A DNA stretch of 64,000 nucleotides from Roseiarcus sp963833955 (GTDB taxonomy: Bacteria; Pseudomonadota; Alphaproteobacteria; Rhizobiales; Beijerinckiaceae): contig CAWHZY010000008.1 of NCBI GenBank assembly GCA_963833955.1, positions 248,001 to 312,000 of the forward strand, in the 5' to 3' direction. The notes below the pieces were generated by a model that was not told the DNA's origin, did not search any database, and worked only from the letters and a program-made list of their open reading frames with translations. The position numbers and the translations under genes are program-made. This document shows positions 35,251-44,395 of this stretch, in pieces. Numbering within the stretch: the first letter of the stretch is position 1; the number at the start of each line of letters is the position of its first letter.

Positions 35251-35544
35251 GGCGTCGTGTCCTGCGGAGCCAGATCAGACGATACATATGTTATTGGTGC
35301 GACGGAACAATTTCGTTCCCATGTCGCCGAGAGACGCCGCGCCTCGGAAGAGCCGGCGCGCCTATCCGTTCCCTGTCGCCAGGAGGGTCGAGTGTTTCTC
35401 TGCCGTCCTGGACTTCTCTCGTCAACCCAAAAATTCTCGTCATCGGGCGTCGAGATGAAGCGCCCGCCATCAGTTCCTTGCGCCCCCGAGGCTGGCGCGC
35501 TATCGCAGTGCAGCATACCTCATCTTGGCCGCGAAGCCGACCCC

Positions 35545-36147
35545 ATGGACCCGCTAATCGAAGGTTACCGCCGTTTTCGCGCCGAAGTTTGGCCGGCCGA
35601 GCGGGCGCGTTACGAGGCCCTGTCCCATTGGGGACAGAGCCCGGAGGCGATGGTCATCGCCTGTTCGGACTCTCGCGTCGACCCGCAGACGATCTTCGGG
35701 GCCGTGCCCGGCGAATTGTTCGTGGTGCGCAATGTCGCGGCGCTTGTTCCGCCCTATACCCCTGATCCCGGCCACCATGGAACGAGCGCGGCGCTGGAAT
35801 TTGGCGTCAAGGTGCTCAAGATTCCGCGGCTGGTGGTGCTGGGGCACGGGCAGTGCGGCGGGGCCAAAGCGATGGCCTATGGTCCGCCGCCCCAGGCGCA
35901 GGATTTCATCGCCACATGGGTCGAGCTTGGTAAGCCGGCGCTCCTCGCCGCTGGGGAAGAGCCGGAGGGGCGGCTCGAAAGGATCGAAGCGGAGGTCGTC
36001 CGGCTCTCGCTCGCCAATCTCATGACCTTCCCATGGATCGCCGAGGCGGTCGCCGCGGGCCGGCTGACGCTTCAGGGCTATTGGTTCGACGTCCACACCG
36101 GCGTACTGGCGAGCGTGGGTGTGGAGAAGCTCGAGCCGGTGGATTGA
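35545..36147 (+). CDS. Beta-class carbonic anhydrase
   Basis: 200 residues. It hydrates CO2 reversibly. The zinc-site residues Cys40 and Asp42 (ACSDSRVDP), His101 and Cys104 (HGQCGG) are all present, and VVRNVAALVPPY is the usual family segment. The open frame extends upstream to 35128, but it then overlaps the FkbH gene antisense; ATG 35545 gives the normal N-terminus. It is divergent from the FkbH operon, with 294 bases between that hold no recognised feature besides the palindrome ACATATGT near 35286. Confidence 0.95.
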   Translation: MDPLIEGYRRFRAEVWPAERARYEALSHWGQSPEAMVIACSDSRVDPQTIFGAVPGELFVVRNVAALVPPYTPDPGHHGTSAALEFGVKVLKIPRLVVLGHGQCGGAKAMAYGPPPQAQDFIATWVELGKPALLAAGEEPEGRLERIEAEVVRLSLANLMTFPWIAEAVAAGRLTLQGYWFDVHTGVLASVGVEKLEPVD

Positions 36148-36286
36148 GGCAGACGCTTGCGGCCGCTGCTGAGTCGCGAACGTAGACGCTCAAGGTCCCG
36201 CGCGTTCTTCGAGTCCATTTTTGAGCGGTTCCAACGCTCGGGCCGCCATATCCGAGTCGGTGGCGGGGCCTCAGCCTAAACCGGGG

Positions 36287-36550
36287 CTACGCGGTTCGCA
36301 ATTCATACGATACAGTCAGCGTCCCATCCGGAGTCACAATGATCATATAGAGAAAAGCTAGGAAACCGATCAAGATAAAGCACAGAAGAAGAGCGATAAG
36401 GAAATTTCCTCCTGTCCATTCGCCGGGCGACCAATTTTGTGAAACGGGAACATAACCTCGGCTAGCCATATCCTCGACATCAACCTGATATGCTTTTGTA
36501 GCTTCGGCTTGATTTCCCGTGTACCTTTTCACGGTTATTACATGACTCAT
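36287..36550 (-). CDS. Conserved hypothetical single-helix membrane protein
   Basis: 87 residues from ATG 36550 (MSHVITVKRYTGNQAEATKA). The soluble N-terminal half ends in GYVPVSQNWSPGEW, then one long hydrophobic helix (about residues 48-72), then TPDGTLTVSYELRTA. The pattern recalls a small family of uncharacterised proteins, but I cannot name a function. It stands alone, in a region with lower GC than its neighbours. Confidence 0.72.
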   Translation of the reverse strand: MSHVITVKRYTGNQAEATKAYQVDVEDMASRGYVPVSQNWSPGEWTGGNFLIALLLCFILIGFLAFLYMIIVTPDGTLTVSYELRTA

Positions 36551-36848
36551 TGCGTATTCCGATCTGCTATCGCGGTCTATGGGCACCACAATCGTGGTGC
36601 GGTTCGCAAGACGTAAAGATCTTCATCTAACCCCGTTCCGAGCGAGATCTTGGACAATGACGCTCACTTTCATATCGGGTTTGAAGGCCTGGTTCGCCCG
36701 GTTTGACGTTACATGGGATACCCCGGAAGGGACTCGTGTCCGTTCGATTTCGGTGCAATCTCGGCGATCTTCGACGTCCCCGTCCGGATAGCCCATAGCC
36801 CGGCGTTATTCTCGTGCGCGGCTTCGCATCCCGAATGGAAAAGGAGTT

Positions 36849-37892
36849 TCAATCCCCCTTGCTAAACAGGAATGGCGCGACGTCGGAGACGCCCGGGGCC
36901 TTGTCGACGGAAAAGGGCATGGGCCGGCAGACGGCAAGAGCCGAAAGCCCGACGCGCGCAGTGAGCAGGCCGTTGAGAACGCCCTCGCCCATACGCGCGG
37001 AGATGCGCGAGGCGATGCCGTGGCCGACGACCTGTTGCAGCAGGCTGTCGCCGACCGCCATGCCGCCGGTGATGGCGATATGGGCGCCAATGGAGCGCGC
37101 GAGCTTGATGAGCCCAAGCAGGCCGGGCCGGCCGCCGTAGATCTCGGCGATGCGCCGAACCAAGCGGATGATCTGAGCGACAACGAATACGACGTCAAGG
37201 ATCGCCCGAGGGCTGATCGCTGTCACCAGCGACACGCGCTTGGCGGCGGCGGCGATCTCGCCTTGCGCCTTGTCGTCGAGGGGCCGCAGCAGCGCGCGCT
37301 CAGTGACGTCGATCAGGTCGCGCCCATCGATGATGGCGCGCGTCGCTTCCTCGACCTGCGCGCGGGCTCGCGCCGTCTCCGGCCGGTTGCGATAAAGCGC
37401 GACCAGCTGGCCGACCAGGCGGCGCGCGGCGGCGCGATCGTCAGCTGCACGCGCGTTGGCCAAAGCCACGTGCATTTCGGCGATCCGCGTCTGGCGAGCG
37501 ACGGCGAGGATCTCGCGCGCCGTCAGCCCAACGAGGCCGACCAGGAACACGAGGCCAAACACGACACCGATGATCCCGAGCGATTCCGCTCTGGCGAACA
37601 GTCCTTCGATGAGGCTGGTGGCCCACAGGCCTAAGGCCAGCGAGATGAGGCCGCCGAGGCCCGTCCAGACCAGACCGCCGAGGGTGAAGCGCGAGCGGGC
37701 GATGAGCCCCGATTTCTGCGCGGCCTCGACCTCGAGCTCCGATTCGTCGATCGGCGCCGGCGGCGCGGCGGGTATCGGATCATGCTGCGAGCGAATGATT
37801 GCTTCTGGGATAAGCGACGCAGGCTGATCGTCGACCGCGACCCGCGAATCGTCGAGCCGAAAAGCGCGGGGGCGGGGCGGGCGCTGGCTCAT
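36849..37892 (-). CDS. ycjF: TIGR01620/YcjF-family membrane protein
   Basis: 347 residues with an acidic, proline-rich N-terminus, two hydrophobic helices (about residues 70-125) and a DUF697-like C-terminal region (AISPRAILDVVFVVAQIIRL, GRPGLLGLIKLARSIGAHI). It is encoded together with the YcjX-type ATPase, the start overlapping the ycjX stop (ATGA). In Escherichia coli the homologous pair is induced by envelope/phage stress; the molecular job is unknown. Confidence 0.9.
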   Translation of the reverse strand: MSQRPPRPRAFRLDDSRVAVDDQPASLIPEAIIRSQHDPIPAAPPAPIDESELEVEAAQKSGLIARSRFTLGGLVWTGLGGLISLALGLWATSLIEGLFARAESLGIIGVVFGLVFLVGLVGLTAREILAVARQTRIAEMHVALANARAADDRAAARRLVGQLVALYRNRPETARARAQVEEATRAIIDGRDLIDVTERALLRPLDDKAQGEIAAAAKRVSLVTAISPRAILDVVFVVAQIIRLVRRIAEIYGGRPGLLGLIKLARSIGAHIAITGGMAVGDSLLQQVVGHGIASRISARMGEGVLNGLLTARVGLSALAVCRPMPFSVDKAPGVSDVAPFLFSKGD

Positions 37893-39331
37893 GCGAGACG
37901 ATCCCCGATCAGGAATTGCAGCGCGCGGTCGAGCCGGATCTGCGGTGCGGGCTCAGGCCGCTGGGTCAGGGGCGGCCGGAAACGCACGAACCGCCAGTCG
38001 TTGTCGGCCTCGGGCAGGGCGATCGCGTCGCCCTCGAAGATTGTGTCCGGGTCGGCCGGCAATTCGCCGGGAAACACGGCGGCTTCGGCGACGCCATCGA
38101 AGGTTTGTCCCCCAATCGTCTCGCCCTTTTCGGGCACGCCGATGATGGCGTCGAGCGTCTCGTCGCCGGTCCTGATCTCGGCCTCGCGGGTGGCGCGGAC
38201 CGCCGCCAGCGCGATGACGTCGATCTCCGCCCCAACTCCTTCCGCGCGCGCGATCGCCTTCGCGGTGAGCGCACGCAAGATCGCCTCCAGCCTGTCGTGG
38301 CTCTTATGATGCAGATGATCGGCCTTGGTCGCCGCGAACAGGATGCGGTCGATGCGAGGTCGGAAAACCGAAGCGAAATAGGAAGAGCGTCCAGCCCGGA
38401 AGGCGCGCATGACTTCGGTCAGCGCATTCTCGAGGTCCTTGACCGCGGCGGGGCCCGAATTGAGCGCGGAAAGCGCGTCGACGAGCACGATCTGCCGGTC
38501 GAGCCGGGCGAAATGATCGCGAAAGAACGGCCTCGCCACGTAGGCCTTATAGGCCTCGTAACGGCGCGCCATCATGGCCGGGAGCGAGCCGGGAGCGATC
38601 GTTGCGTCATCGCTCAGCGGAATCGGCGCGAAGGTCAGCGCCGGCGAACCGGCGAGATCGCCGGGCATCAGGAACCTGCCGGGCGGCAAGGTCGACAGCG
38701 CATAGACATCGTCGCGCGCCCGCTTGAGGTAGGCTGTGAACAATTCGGCGATGCGCCGCGCATTGTCCTCGTTCGCCTCGGCCTCCGGGTCGAGGCCGAC
38801 CATTGCGGCGCGCCATTGCTCCGCCAGCGGCGCGCGCGCCGGCGTTTGGCTTGCGGCAAGCGTCTCACGCGACCATTCGGAATAGCTCTTGTCGAGGAGC
38901 GGCAGGTCGAGCAGCCATTCGCCGGGATAGTCCACGATATCGACCGTGAGCGTCGAGCCTCGTGAGCCCCAGCCCGTTGCGCTCTCGAATTCGATCGTCA
39001 GCCTGAGCTGGGCGATGCGGCGGGTCGATTCTGGCCAGTGTCGATCCTGTCCCGAGAGGCTTTTCAGATGCTCCTCGTAGGCGAAGCGCGGCACCGCGTC
39101 GTCCGGCTGCGGTTCGAGCCGCACCCGCTTGATGCGCCCCTCGGCGGAGGCGGCCAGCACCGGCAGACGCGCGCCCGCGATCAGATTGTCGACGAGCGCC
39201 GTCAGGAACACCGTCTTGCCGGCGCGCGACAGTCCGGTCACCCCGAGGCGCAGGGGAGCGCCGGAGAAATAGTCGCCGATCGAGCGGGCGACGAGCTCCG
39301 CCTCGAAGATGAAATCGCTGAAGCCTGACAA
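37889..39331 (-). CDS. ycjX: YcjX-family P-loop NTPase
   Basis: 480 residues. Walker A is GLSRAGKT (about residues 33-40), followed by VDIVDYPGEWLLDLPLL, a G-protein-like switch region, and ILFAATKADHLHHKSHDRL, which resembles a base-specificity motif. It is structurally related to GTPases. It forms an operon with YcjF (four-base overlap) and probably acts at the membrane with it. Length and motifs are complete. Confidence 0.93.
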   Translation of the reverse strand: MSGFSDFIFEAELVARSIGDYFSGAPLRLGVTGLSRAGKTVFLTALVDNLIAGARLPVLAASAEGRIKRVRLEPQPDDAVPRFAYEEHLKSLSGQDRHWPESTRRIAQLRLTIEFESATGWGSRGSTLTVDIVDYPGEWLLDLPLLDKSYSEWSRETLAASQTPARAPLAEQWRAAMVGLDPEAEANEDNARRIAELFTAYLKRARDDVYALSTLPPGRFLMPGDLAGSPALTFAPIPLSDDATIAPGSLPAMMARRYEAYKAYVARPFFRDHFARLDRQIVLVDALSALNSGPAAVKDLENALTEVMRAFRAGRSSYFASVFRPRIDRILFAATKADHLHHKSHDRLEAILRALTAKAIARAEGVGAEIDVIALAAVRATREAEIRTGDETLDAIIGVPEKGETIGGQTFDGVAEAAVFPGELPADPDTIFEGDAIALPEADNDWRFVRFRPPLTQRPEPAPQIRLDRALQFLIGDRLA

Positions 39332-39448
39332 GAAAAAATCCGCGCCGAACCGGGGAGCCTATTTAGGCGGCGCCCGCTCGTTTGGACAGTGGCGACGTCG
39401 GGTCGCCGCCGGCGGCGCGGAAAGCGCTTCCGGTTTTCTTCGCCAGCG

Positions 39449-39973
39449 TCAATCCGCGTCGGCCTCGAGTTCCGCGGGCGTGAGGTAAAGCGCCAGCATT
39501 CCCGAATTACGCTCGACCTCCTTCCAGTGCTGAATCGAGAAGTCCAACACCGCGACGGCGCCCGTCGGATATTTCGCCGCCAGGCGGCGCCGTTCAGGCT
39601 CCGCGCCCGAGCCGGTCAGCGCCGCCGCCAGTTCGCCGAGACCCGGATTGTGCCCGACCAGACCCACGCGTTTGTGCGCGTCGGCGAGGGCTCGCGCGCG
39701 CTCGAGCAGCCTGGCGAGGGACGCGTCGTAAAGGCCGGCGTCCTGTTCCAACGCGACTTTGCTTCGCCATTCGGCGGCGAAAATCTCGGCCGTCTCTTTG
39801 GCGCGCGCTGCGCCGGAATGGATGAGAACATCCGGAAGAAAGCGGCGGGCGGCCAGCGCCTTGGCGACCCGCCTCGCATCGGCGCGGCCGCGCCCCGTCA
39901 GCTTGCGCGCGTAATCGTCGCGTCCGACGGAGAGCTCAGCCTTGGCGTGACGAACGATAAACAATCGGCGCAT
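39449..39973 (-). CDS. SixA-like histidine phosphatase
   Basis: 174 residues of the histidine phosphatase superfamily. The catalytic RHAKAE motif is at the N-terminus (MRRLFIVRHAKAE), with IHSGAARAKETAEIF and the second catalytic histidine in VGLVGHNPGLGELA. Relatives include SixA, which dephosphorylates phosphohistidine in phosphorelays, but the substrate here is unknown. ATG 39973 is preferred over an upstream start at 39994 because it gives the standard N-terminus. Confidence 0.92.
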   Translation of the reverse strand: MRRLFIVRHAKAELSVGRDDYARKLTGRGRADARRVAKALAARRFLPDVLIHSGAARAKETAEIFAAEWRSKVALEQDAGLYDASLARLLERARALADAHKRVGLVGHNPGLGELAAALTGSGAEPERRRLAAKYPTGAVAVLDFSIQHWKEVERNSGMLALYLTPAELEADAD

Positions 39974-40102
39974 GAATGAAGATTGCGCAAGCACTCGAGG
40001 ATTGGCAAGCTTTCGTCTTCGACTTTGGACAAGCGGCTGCGCGGAAGCCCTTGCGGCGAGATCATGTGACCCCGTGACGGCGCCGTCGGCCGCTTTGCGT
40101 CC

Positions 40103-40345
40103 CTAAGCCTTATGTTTCTCCCTCAGATATTCCTGAAGCGCCGTCTTGGCGGGCGCCGGCACGTTGGCGGCTGTGAATTCGTCAATTGTCCAGGACTGCA
40201 AAGGCTTGATCTGCGGGGCGCCGGGCGAGCGCGCATTCGGCGTCACGCGCTCGCAAACGACCGACGCGCCGTTCAAACGGTACTGTTCATAAGGCCGTGC
40301 GCGCGAACTTCGCGTCTTGAAGAAAATGTCTGGACCAAGGGTCAC
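40103..40345 (-). CDS. Conserved small hypothetical protein
   Basis: 80 residues, soluble and basic: MTLGPDIFFKTRSSRARPYE at the start and a C-terminal part IDEFTAANVPAPAKTALQEY. The style is that of small conserved alphaproteobacterial proteins of unknown function. It lies on the same strand as, and about 105 bases downstream of, the MoxR ATPase gene. I do not recognise a domain. Confidence 0.68.
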   Translation of the reverse strand: MTLGPDIFFKTRSSRARPYEQYRLNGASVVCERVTPNARSPGAPQIKPLQSWTIDEFTAANVPAPAKTALQEYLREKHKA

Positions 40346-40450
40346 GGTCGTCCGTTCCTATGTTTCCGGCTCAGTATATCACCGGACCGGCCGCTGGGCG
40401 AGCGCTGGTAAATCTCCTCAAATCTCAAGTTGAGAGAGGAGCGCCGCTCG

Positions 40451-41293
40451 CTACCGCTCGCGCCGGCTCAAAAATGCCACCCTCTCGAACAGATGCACGT
40501 CCTGCTCGTTCTTGAGCAAGGCGCCGTGCAGCGGCGGGATCAGTTTCTTGGCGTCGCGCTCGCGCAGCGCCTCCGGCGCAATGTCCTCGTTGAGCAGAAG
40601 CTTGAGCCAGTCGAGCAGCTCCGAAGTGGTCGGCTTCTTCTTCAGTCCCGGCGTCTCGCGCAGCGTGAAGAACGACCGCATGGCCTCTTCCACGAGCCGG
40701 GGCTTGATCGACGGATAGTGCGATTCGACGATCCTGCGCATCGTCTCGGCGTCGGGAAAGCGGATGTAGTGAAAGAAGCAGCGGCGCAGGAAAGCGTCCG
40801 GCAGCTCCTTCTCGTTGTTGGAGGTGATGATGACGACGGGCCGCACGCGCGCCTTGACCGTCTCTCCGGTCTCGTAAACGTGAAACTCCATCTGATCGAG
40901 TTCGAGCAGAAGGTCGTTGGGGAATTCGATGTCCGCCTTGTCGATCTCGTCGATCAGCAGCACCGGGCGAACGGGCGAAACGAAGGCGTCCCACAGCTTG
41001 CCGCGGCGAATGTAATTGGCGATCTCGGACACGCGCGGGTCGCCGAGCTGCAAATCCCGCAGGCGCGAGACGGCGTCATACTCATAGAGGCCCTGCTGGG
41101 CGCGCGTGGTCGATTTGACGTGCCAGGCGATGAACGGGGCGCCGATCGCGGCGGCGATCTCCTGCGCGAGCAGCGTCTTGCCGGTGCCGGGCTCGCCCTT
41201 GACGAGCAGCGGGCGCTCGAGCGCGATTGCGGCGTTGACCGCGGTCTTCAGTTCGTCGCCCGCCACATAAGTGGCGGTTCCTTCAAAACGCAT
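40451..41293 (-). CDS. MoxR-family AAA+ ATPase
   Basis: 280 residues from ATG 41293 (MRFEGTATYVAGDEL). Walker A GEPGTGKT, Walker B VLLIDEIDKAD and sensor 1 VVIITSNNEKELPDAFLRRC are intact. MoxR ATPases act as chaperones for metal insertion or complex assembly, usually with a VWA-domain partner. The likely partner (CoxE-like) is encoded about 5.5 kb away at 46792-47968 on the same strand. Confidence 0.94.
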   Translation of the reverse strand: MRFEGTATYVAGDELKTAVNAAIALERPLLVKGEPGTGKTLLAQEIAAAIGAPFIAWHVKSTTRAQQGLYEYDAVSRLRDLQLGDPRVSEIANYIRRGKLWDAFVSPVRPVLLIDEIDKADIEFPNDLLLELDQMEFHVYETGETVKARVRPVVIITSNNEKELPDAFLRRCFFHYIRFPDAETMRRIVESHYPSIKPRLVEEAMRSFFTLRETPGLKKKPTTSELLDWLKLLLNEDIAPEALRERDAKKLIPPLHGALLKNEQDVHLFERVAFLSRRER

Positions 41294-41343
41294 CAATGCC
41301 GGCTCCAAGTGTCAGAGCAAATTGCTTTTGGGTCCACCGCGAT

Positions 41344-41478
41344 CGTCATTGCGAGCGATAGGGCGTCGAAAGACGCCCGTCCTTCCGGACGGGCTATGGC
41401 GAAGCAATCCAGGGGAACGTAGCGCGCGCGCCCCCGTGACTCCTGGATCGCCGCGTCGCTTCGCTCCTCGCGATGACG
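41344..41478. repeat. Dispersed palindromic repeat (CGTCATTGCGAGCG type)
   Basis: The left end CGTCATTGCGAGCG (41344-41357) is matched in inverse by CGCTCCTCGCGATGACG ending at 41478; GAAGCAATCCAG (41401-41412) faces CTGGATCGCCGCGTC. An internal hairpin CCGTCC-TTC-CGGACGG lies near 41376-41392. Elements beginning CGTCATTGCGAGCGAAGC are abundant between genes in alphaproteobacterial genomes. It fills the gap between the MoxR and CckA genes. Confidence 0.8.
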
Positions 41479-41531
41479 ATTCCGTCCGAATGCAGCGCGC
41501 TCTCTTAGCCTCGCAAGGCGAGACGGGCGCG

Positions 41532-44048
41532 TCAATTCATCAGGCCCTTGACGGTCTCGATGAGCTGCTTGAGCGAGAAGGGCTTGGGCAGGAACACGAA
41601 GTCCTGGCCTTCCGGCAGATTGCGCGCGAAGGCGTCGTCGGCGTAGCCGGAGACGAAAATGACCTTGGCCGTCAATCCGCGTTTGCGCAGTTCCGTCAGC
41701 ATGGTCGGCCCGTCCATTTCCGGCATGATGACGTCCGAAACGATGAGGTCAATCGGCTCGCTTGCCTCCTCGACCACGCGCAAGGCGTCGAGGCCCGTCT
41801 CCGCCTCCAGCACCGTATAGCCGCGCGAGGCGAGCGCGCGCGAGGCGAAAGCCCGCACCGCCTCTTCGTCCTCGACCAGCAGGATCGCGCCCCGGCCGGT
41901 CAGATCCGTAGCCGGTTTGGGGGCTTCGGTCTTCACCGGTTCGTCGACGTCGTCGGCGAGGCGCCGAGGAAGCAGAACCCGGAACGTCGCGCCGGCGCCC
42001 GGCTCGCTGTCGCAGAACACATACCCGCCCGTTTGCTTGACGATGCCGTAGACCATCGACAAGCCGAGGCCGGTGCCTTTGCCGACCTCCTTGGTGGTGA
42101 AGAACGGTTCGAAGATCTTGGCCCGGACCTCGGCGGGAATCCCGTGCCCTGTGTCCTCCACCTCGACCAGCACGTAATCGGCGGGGGCGACATCCACCTC
42201 TTTCAGGCTGCCGCATTCTGCGGCGGGAAAGTTGCGCGTGCGCAGCGTGATCTTGCCGCCGTCACGGATGGCGTCGCGCGCGTTGACGACCAGATTGACG
42301 ATCACTTGCTCGAACTGGTTGAGATCCGCCTTCACCTGCCACAAGTCGCGCCCGTAGACCACGTCGAGTTGGATCTGCTCGCCGACCAGCCGGCGCAGCA
42401 GCATCTGCAATTCCGACAGCACGTCGTTGAGCTGCAGCGTCTGGGGGCGCAGGGTCTGGCGGCGCGAGAAGGCAAGCAATTGCCGCACGAGGCCCGCCGC
42501 CCGATTGGCGTTCTGCTTGATCTGCATGATGTCCTGGAAGGACGGATCGGTCGGGCGGTGATTGGCGAGCAGGAGATCGGAATAGCCGATGATCGCGGTC
42601 AAGACGTTGTTGAAGTCGTGCGCGACCCCGCCGGCGAGCTGGCCGATCGCCTGCATCTTCTGGCTCTGCACGAGGTTCTCTTGCAGGGTGCGTTGCTCGG
42701 TGGTGTCGAGAGCAAAGAGAGTTGCGCTCGCGCCCTCGTCGCTGCGCGGATCGGCGGCCGAGACGAAGAGCCGCGCCGAACGCGCGGCGCCCGGCCCTTC
42801 GAGCGAGACGTCGAGGGGCGCGATTTCGCCCTCGCCCTGGGCCGCAGCCTCGATCGATGCGCTTAAAGGGGCGCGATCGCGCTCGGCGACAAGGTCGAAA
42901 ATCGATAGCCGTCCCTTGGTCGCCTCGCTCTTGGAGGCGGCTTGGGCCAGGCGCGCGAACGCCGCGTTGGGACGCAGCACCGCGCCTGTGGCGTCCACGG
43001 CCGCGATCGCTACCGGGGTCGAATTGAAAATGCGGGCGAAGCGCACCTCCGCCGCGCGCAGATCTTCGCCCTTGATGTCGCCCGGAGCGCGATTGATCAC
43101 CAGCGACCGAGAAGGACCCGGTGTTCCCTCGCCGGAGAAAGCGACCTTGTGCAGGATGCGCGCCGGGAGCAGGCGGCCCTGCCGGGGCTTGAGGTCAACG
43201 TCGAATTGCTGCGTCGTCACTTCGCCGGGCGGCCCGGATATAATGGCGAGCATCGCGCCGCCGTCGCCGGCGACGATGTCGTCGATCTTGAGCCGGCCAG
43301 CGCTGAACTGGGCGAGATCGTAGTCGAGCCAGCCCGCCAGGGTCGCGTTCATATGCGCGATCGAGCCGTCGGGCTCGGCGGAGAAAAAGCCCGCCGGCGC
43401 GTGGTCGAGATAGTCGATCGCGTGCTGAAGATCCTGGAAAAAGGTTTCATGCCGGTCGTGGTCGCGCGTCTCGTCCGAGACCGTCCACACCATCAGGCCG
43501 TCTCTCGCCATGCCCTCGAGCGGACGCACGCGAATGCGGTACCAGGCGACCTCGCCCTGGCCGCTGGGCGGCGGCGAAAGACGAAGCTCCTCGCTCGCGC
43601 GCCCGCCGGATTTTGCTGCTTGGGACAGGCGATAAACGGATTCCGAGACGTCTGGCGAGCCGGTGAACAGGCGTTCGATCGGACGCAGGTCGCTTGCCGC
43701 GGGCGCGCCCGAAAGCGCGCGATAGGCTTCGTTGGCGTAGACGATACGCGATTCACGGTCGGTGACGAGGACGCCGTCAGGATTGGAGTCGGCGATCGCC
43801 TTGGTTGTGTCGAAGCGCGCCGCCCGGGTCGGCAGTTGCAACATGCCGAACGCGTAGAGCAGCAATCCGAAGGCGCCGGCGATGGCGAGGATGACGATCA
43901 TCCAGGTCATCAGCGTCGCGCCGATTCCGCTCGGCGCGAGCCATACGGCCAGAAGCGCGCCGGCGAGGCAGACGAGGAGGATCGTCAGCGCGACCGGATT
44001 GACCGTTCGCTCAATTCTGTCCACCGGCGGGGGCGGCGGAGACTTCAT
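41532..44048 (-). CDS. cckA: Hybrid sensor histidine kinase CckA
   Basis: 838 residues. Two N-terminal membrane helices (about 17-68), PAS-type domains, then HisKA with phosphoacceptor His477 in GGVAHDFNNVLTAIIGYSD. The ATPase domain has NLVVNARDAI, DTGHGIP and GTGLGLSMVYGIVKQ, and the C-terminal receiver has Asp772 in VSDVIMPEMDG. This is the CckA architecture, the kinase that phosphorylates CtrA through ChpT to control the alphaproteobacterial cell cycle and development. Its own regulation is not visible. The frame is intact. Confidence 0.96.
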   Translation of the reverse strand: MKSPPPPPVDRIERTVNPVALTILLVCLAGALLAVWLAPSGIGATLMTWMIVILAIAGAFGLLLYAFGMLQLPTRAARFDTTKAIADSNPDGVLVTDRESRIVYANEAYRALSGAPAASDLRPIERLFTGSPDVSESVYRLSQAAKSGGRASEELRLSPPPSGQGEVAWYRIRVRPLEGMARDGLMVWTVSDETRDHDRHETFFQDLQHAIDYLDHAPAGFFSAEPDGSIAHMNATLAGWLDYDLAQFSAGRLKIDDIVAGDGGAMLAIISGPPGEVTTQQFDVDLKPRQGRLLPARILHKVAFSGEGTPGPSRSLVINRAPGDIKGEDLRAAEVRFARIFNSTPVAIAAVDATGAVLRPNAAFARLAQAASKSEATKGRLSIFDLVAERDRAPLSASIEAAAQGEGEIAPLDVSLEGPGAARSARLFVSAADPRSDEGASATLFALDTTEQRTLQENLVQSQKMQAIGQLAGGVAHDFNNVLTAIIGYSDLLLANHRPTDPSFQDIMQIKQNANRAAGLVRQLLAFSRRQTLRPQTLQLNDVLSELQMLLRRLVGEQIQLDVVYGRDLWQVKADLNQFEQVIVNLVVNARDAIRDGGKITLRTRNFPAAECGSLKEVDVAPADYVLVEVEDTGHGIPAEVRAKIFEPFFTTKEVGKGTGLGLSMVYGIVKQTGGYVFCDSEPGAGATFRVLLPRRLADDVDEPVKTEAPKPATDLTGRGAILLVEDEEAVRAFASRALASRGYTVLEAETGLDALRVVEEASEPIDLIVSDVIMPEMDGPTMLTELRKRGLTAKVIFVSGYADDAFARNLPEGQDFVFLPKPFSLKQLIETVKGLMN

Positions 44049-44395
44049 TTGAGGATCAAACCCCCAAGGACATTGCCGTCGGCATGGACGAGTGCGAGCG
44101 CGCTGAGTTCGCCTTGAGCGTGTGCTACCATGGGCCGCGCGCGCTGTCTTGACGGCGGGCGGTTCAACTGGGCGAAAGTGCGGTGAGCGCCGCAGTTTTC
44201 AACGGGATCGCATTTTGTTATGAAATGTGACATCGGCGCGCGTCGATCGGATTCGGTGCGCGCGGGCGGCGCGCCAGACCGGGTCACTGGGCCGCGTCCG
44301 ATCTTGCTTCTCGGGCGCCGGCCAGACCATCGTTCGGCGGGCGAAAATGAAGAGCGGCTTGTTTTGCGCTCGGCGGCGGAAGTGTTGGATTGGGC
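44049..44395. other. Intergenic region between divergent cckA and the FliO-like gene
   Basis: About 350 bases that should hold both divergent promoters. Short frames on the plus strand (from 44220 and 44227) look like chance openings: they have no ribosome site and no recognisable content. No hairpin or repeat of note was seen. Confidence 0.5.

Noticed and set aside
41271..42866. 531-codon plus-strand frame opposite cckA
   Set aside because: Antisense to an intact, well-conserved kinase gene; low-complexity acidic and Arg-rich content.
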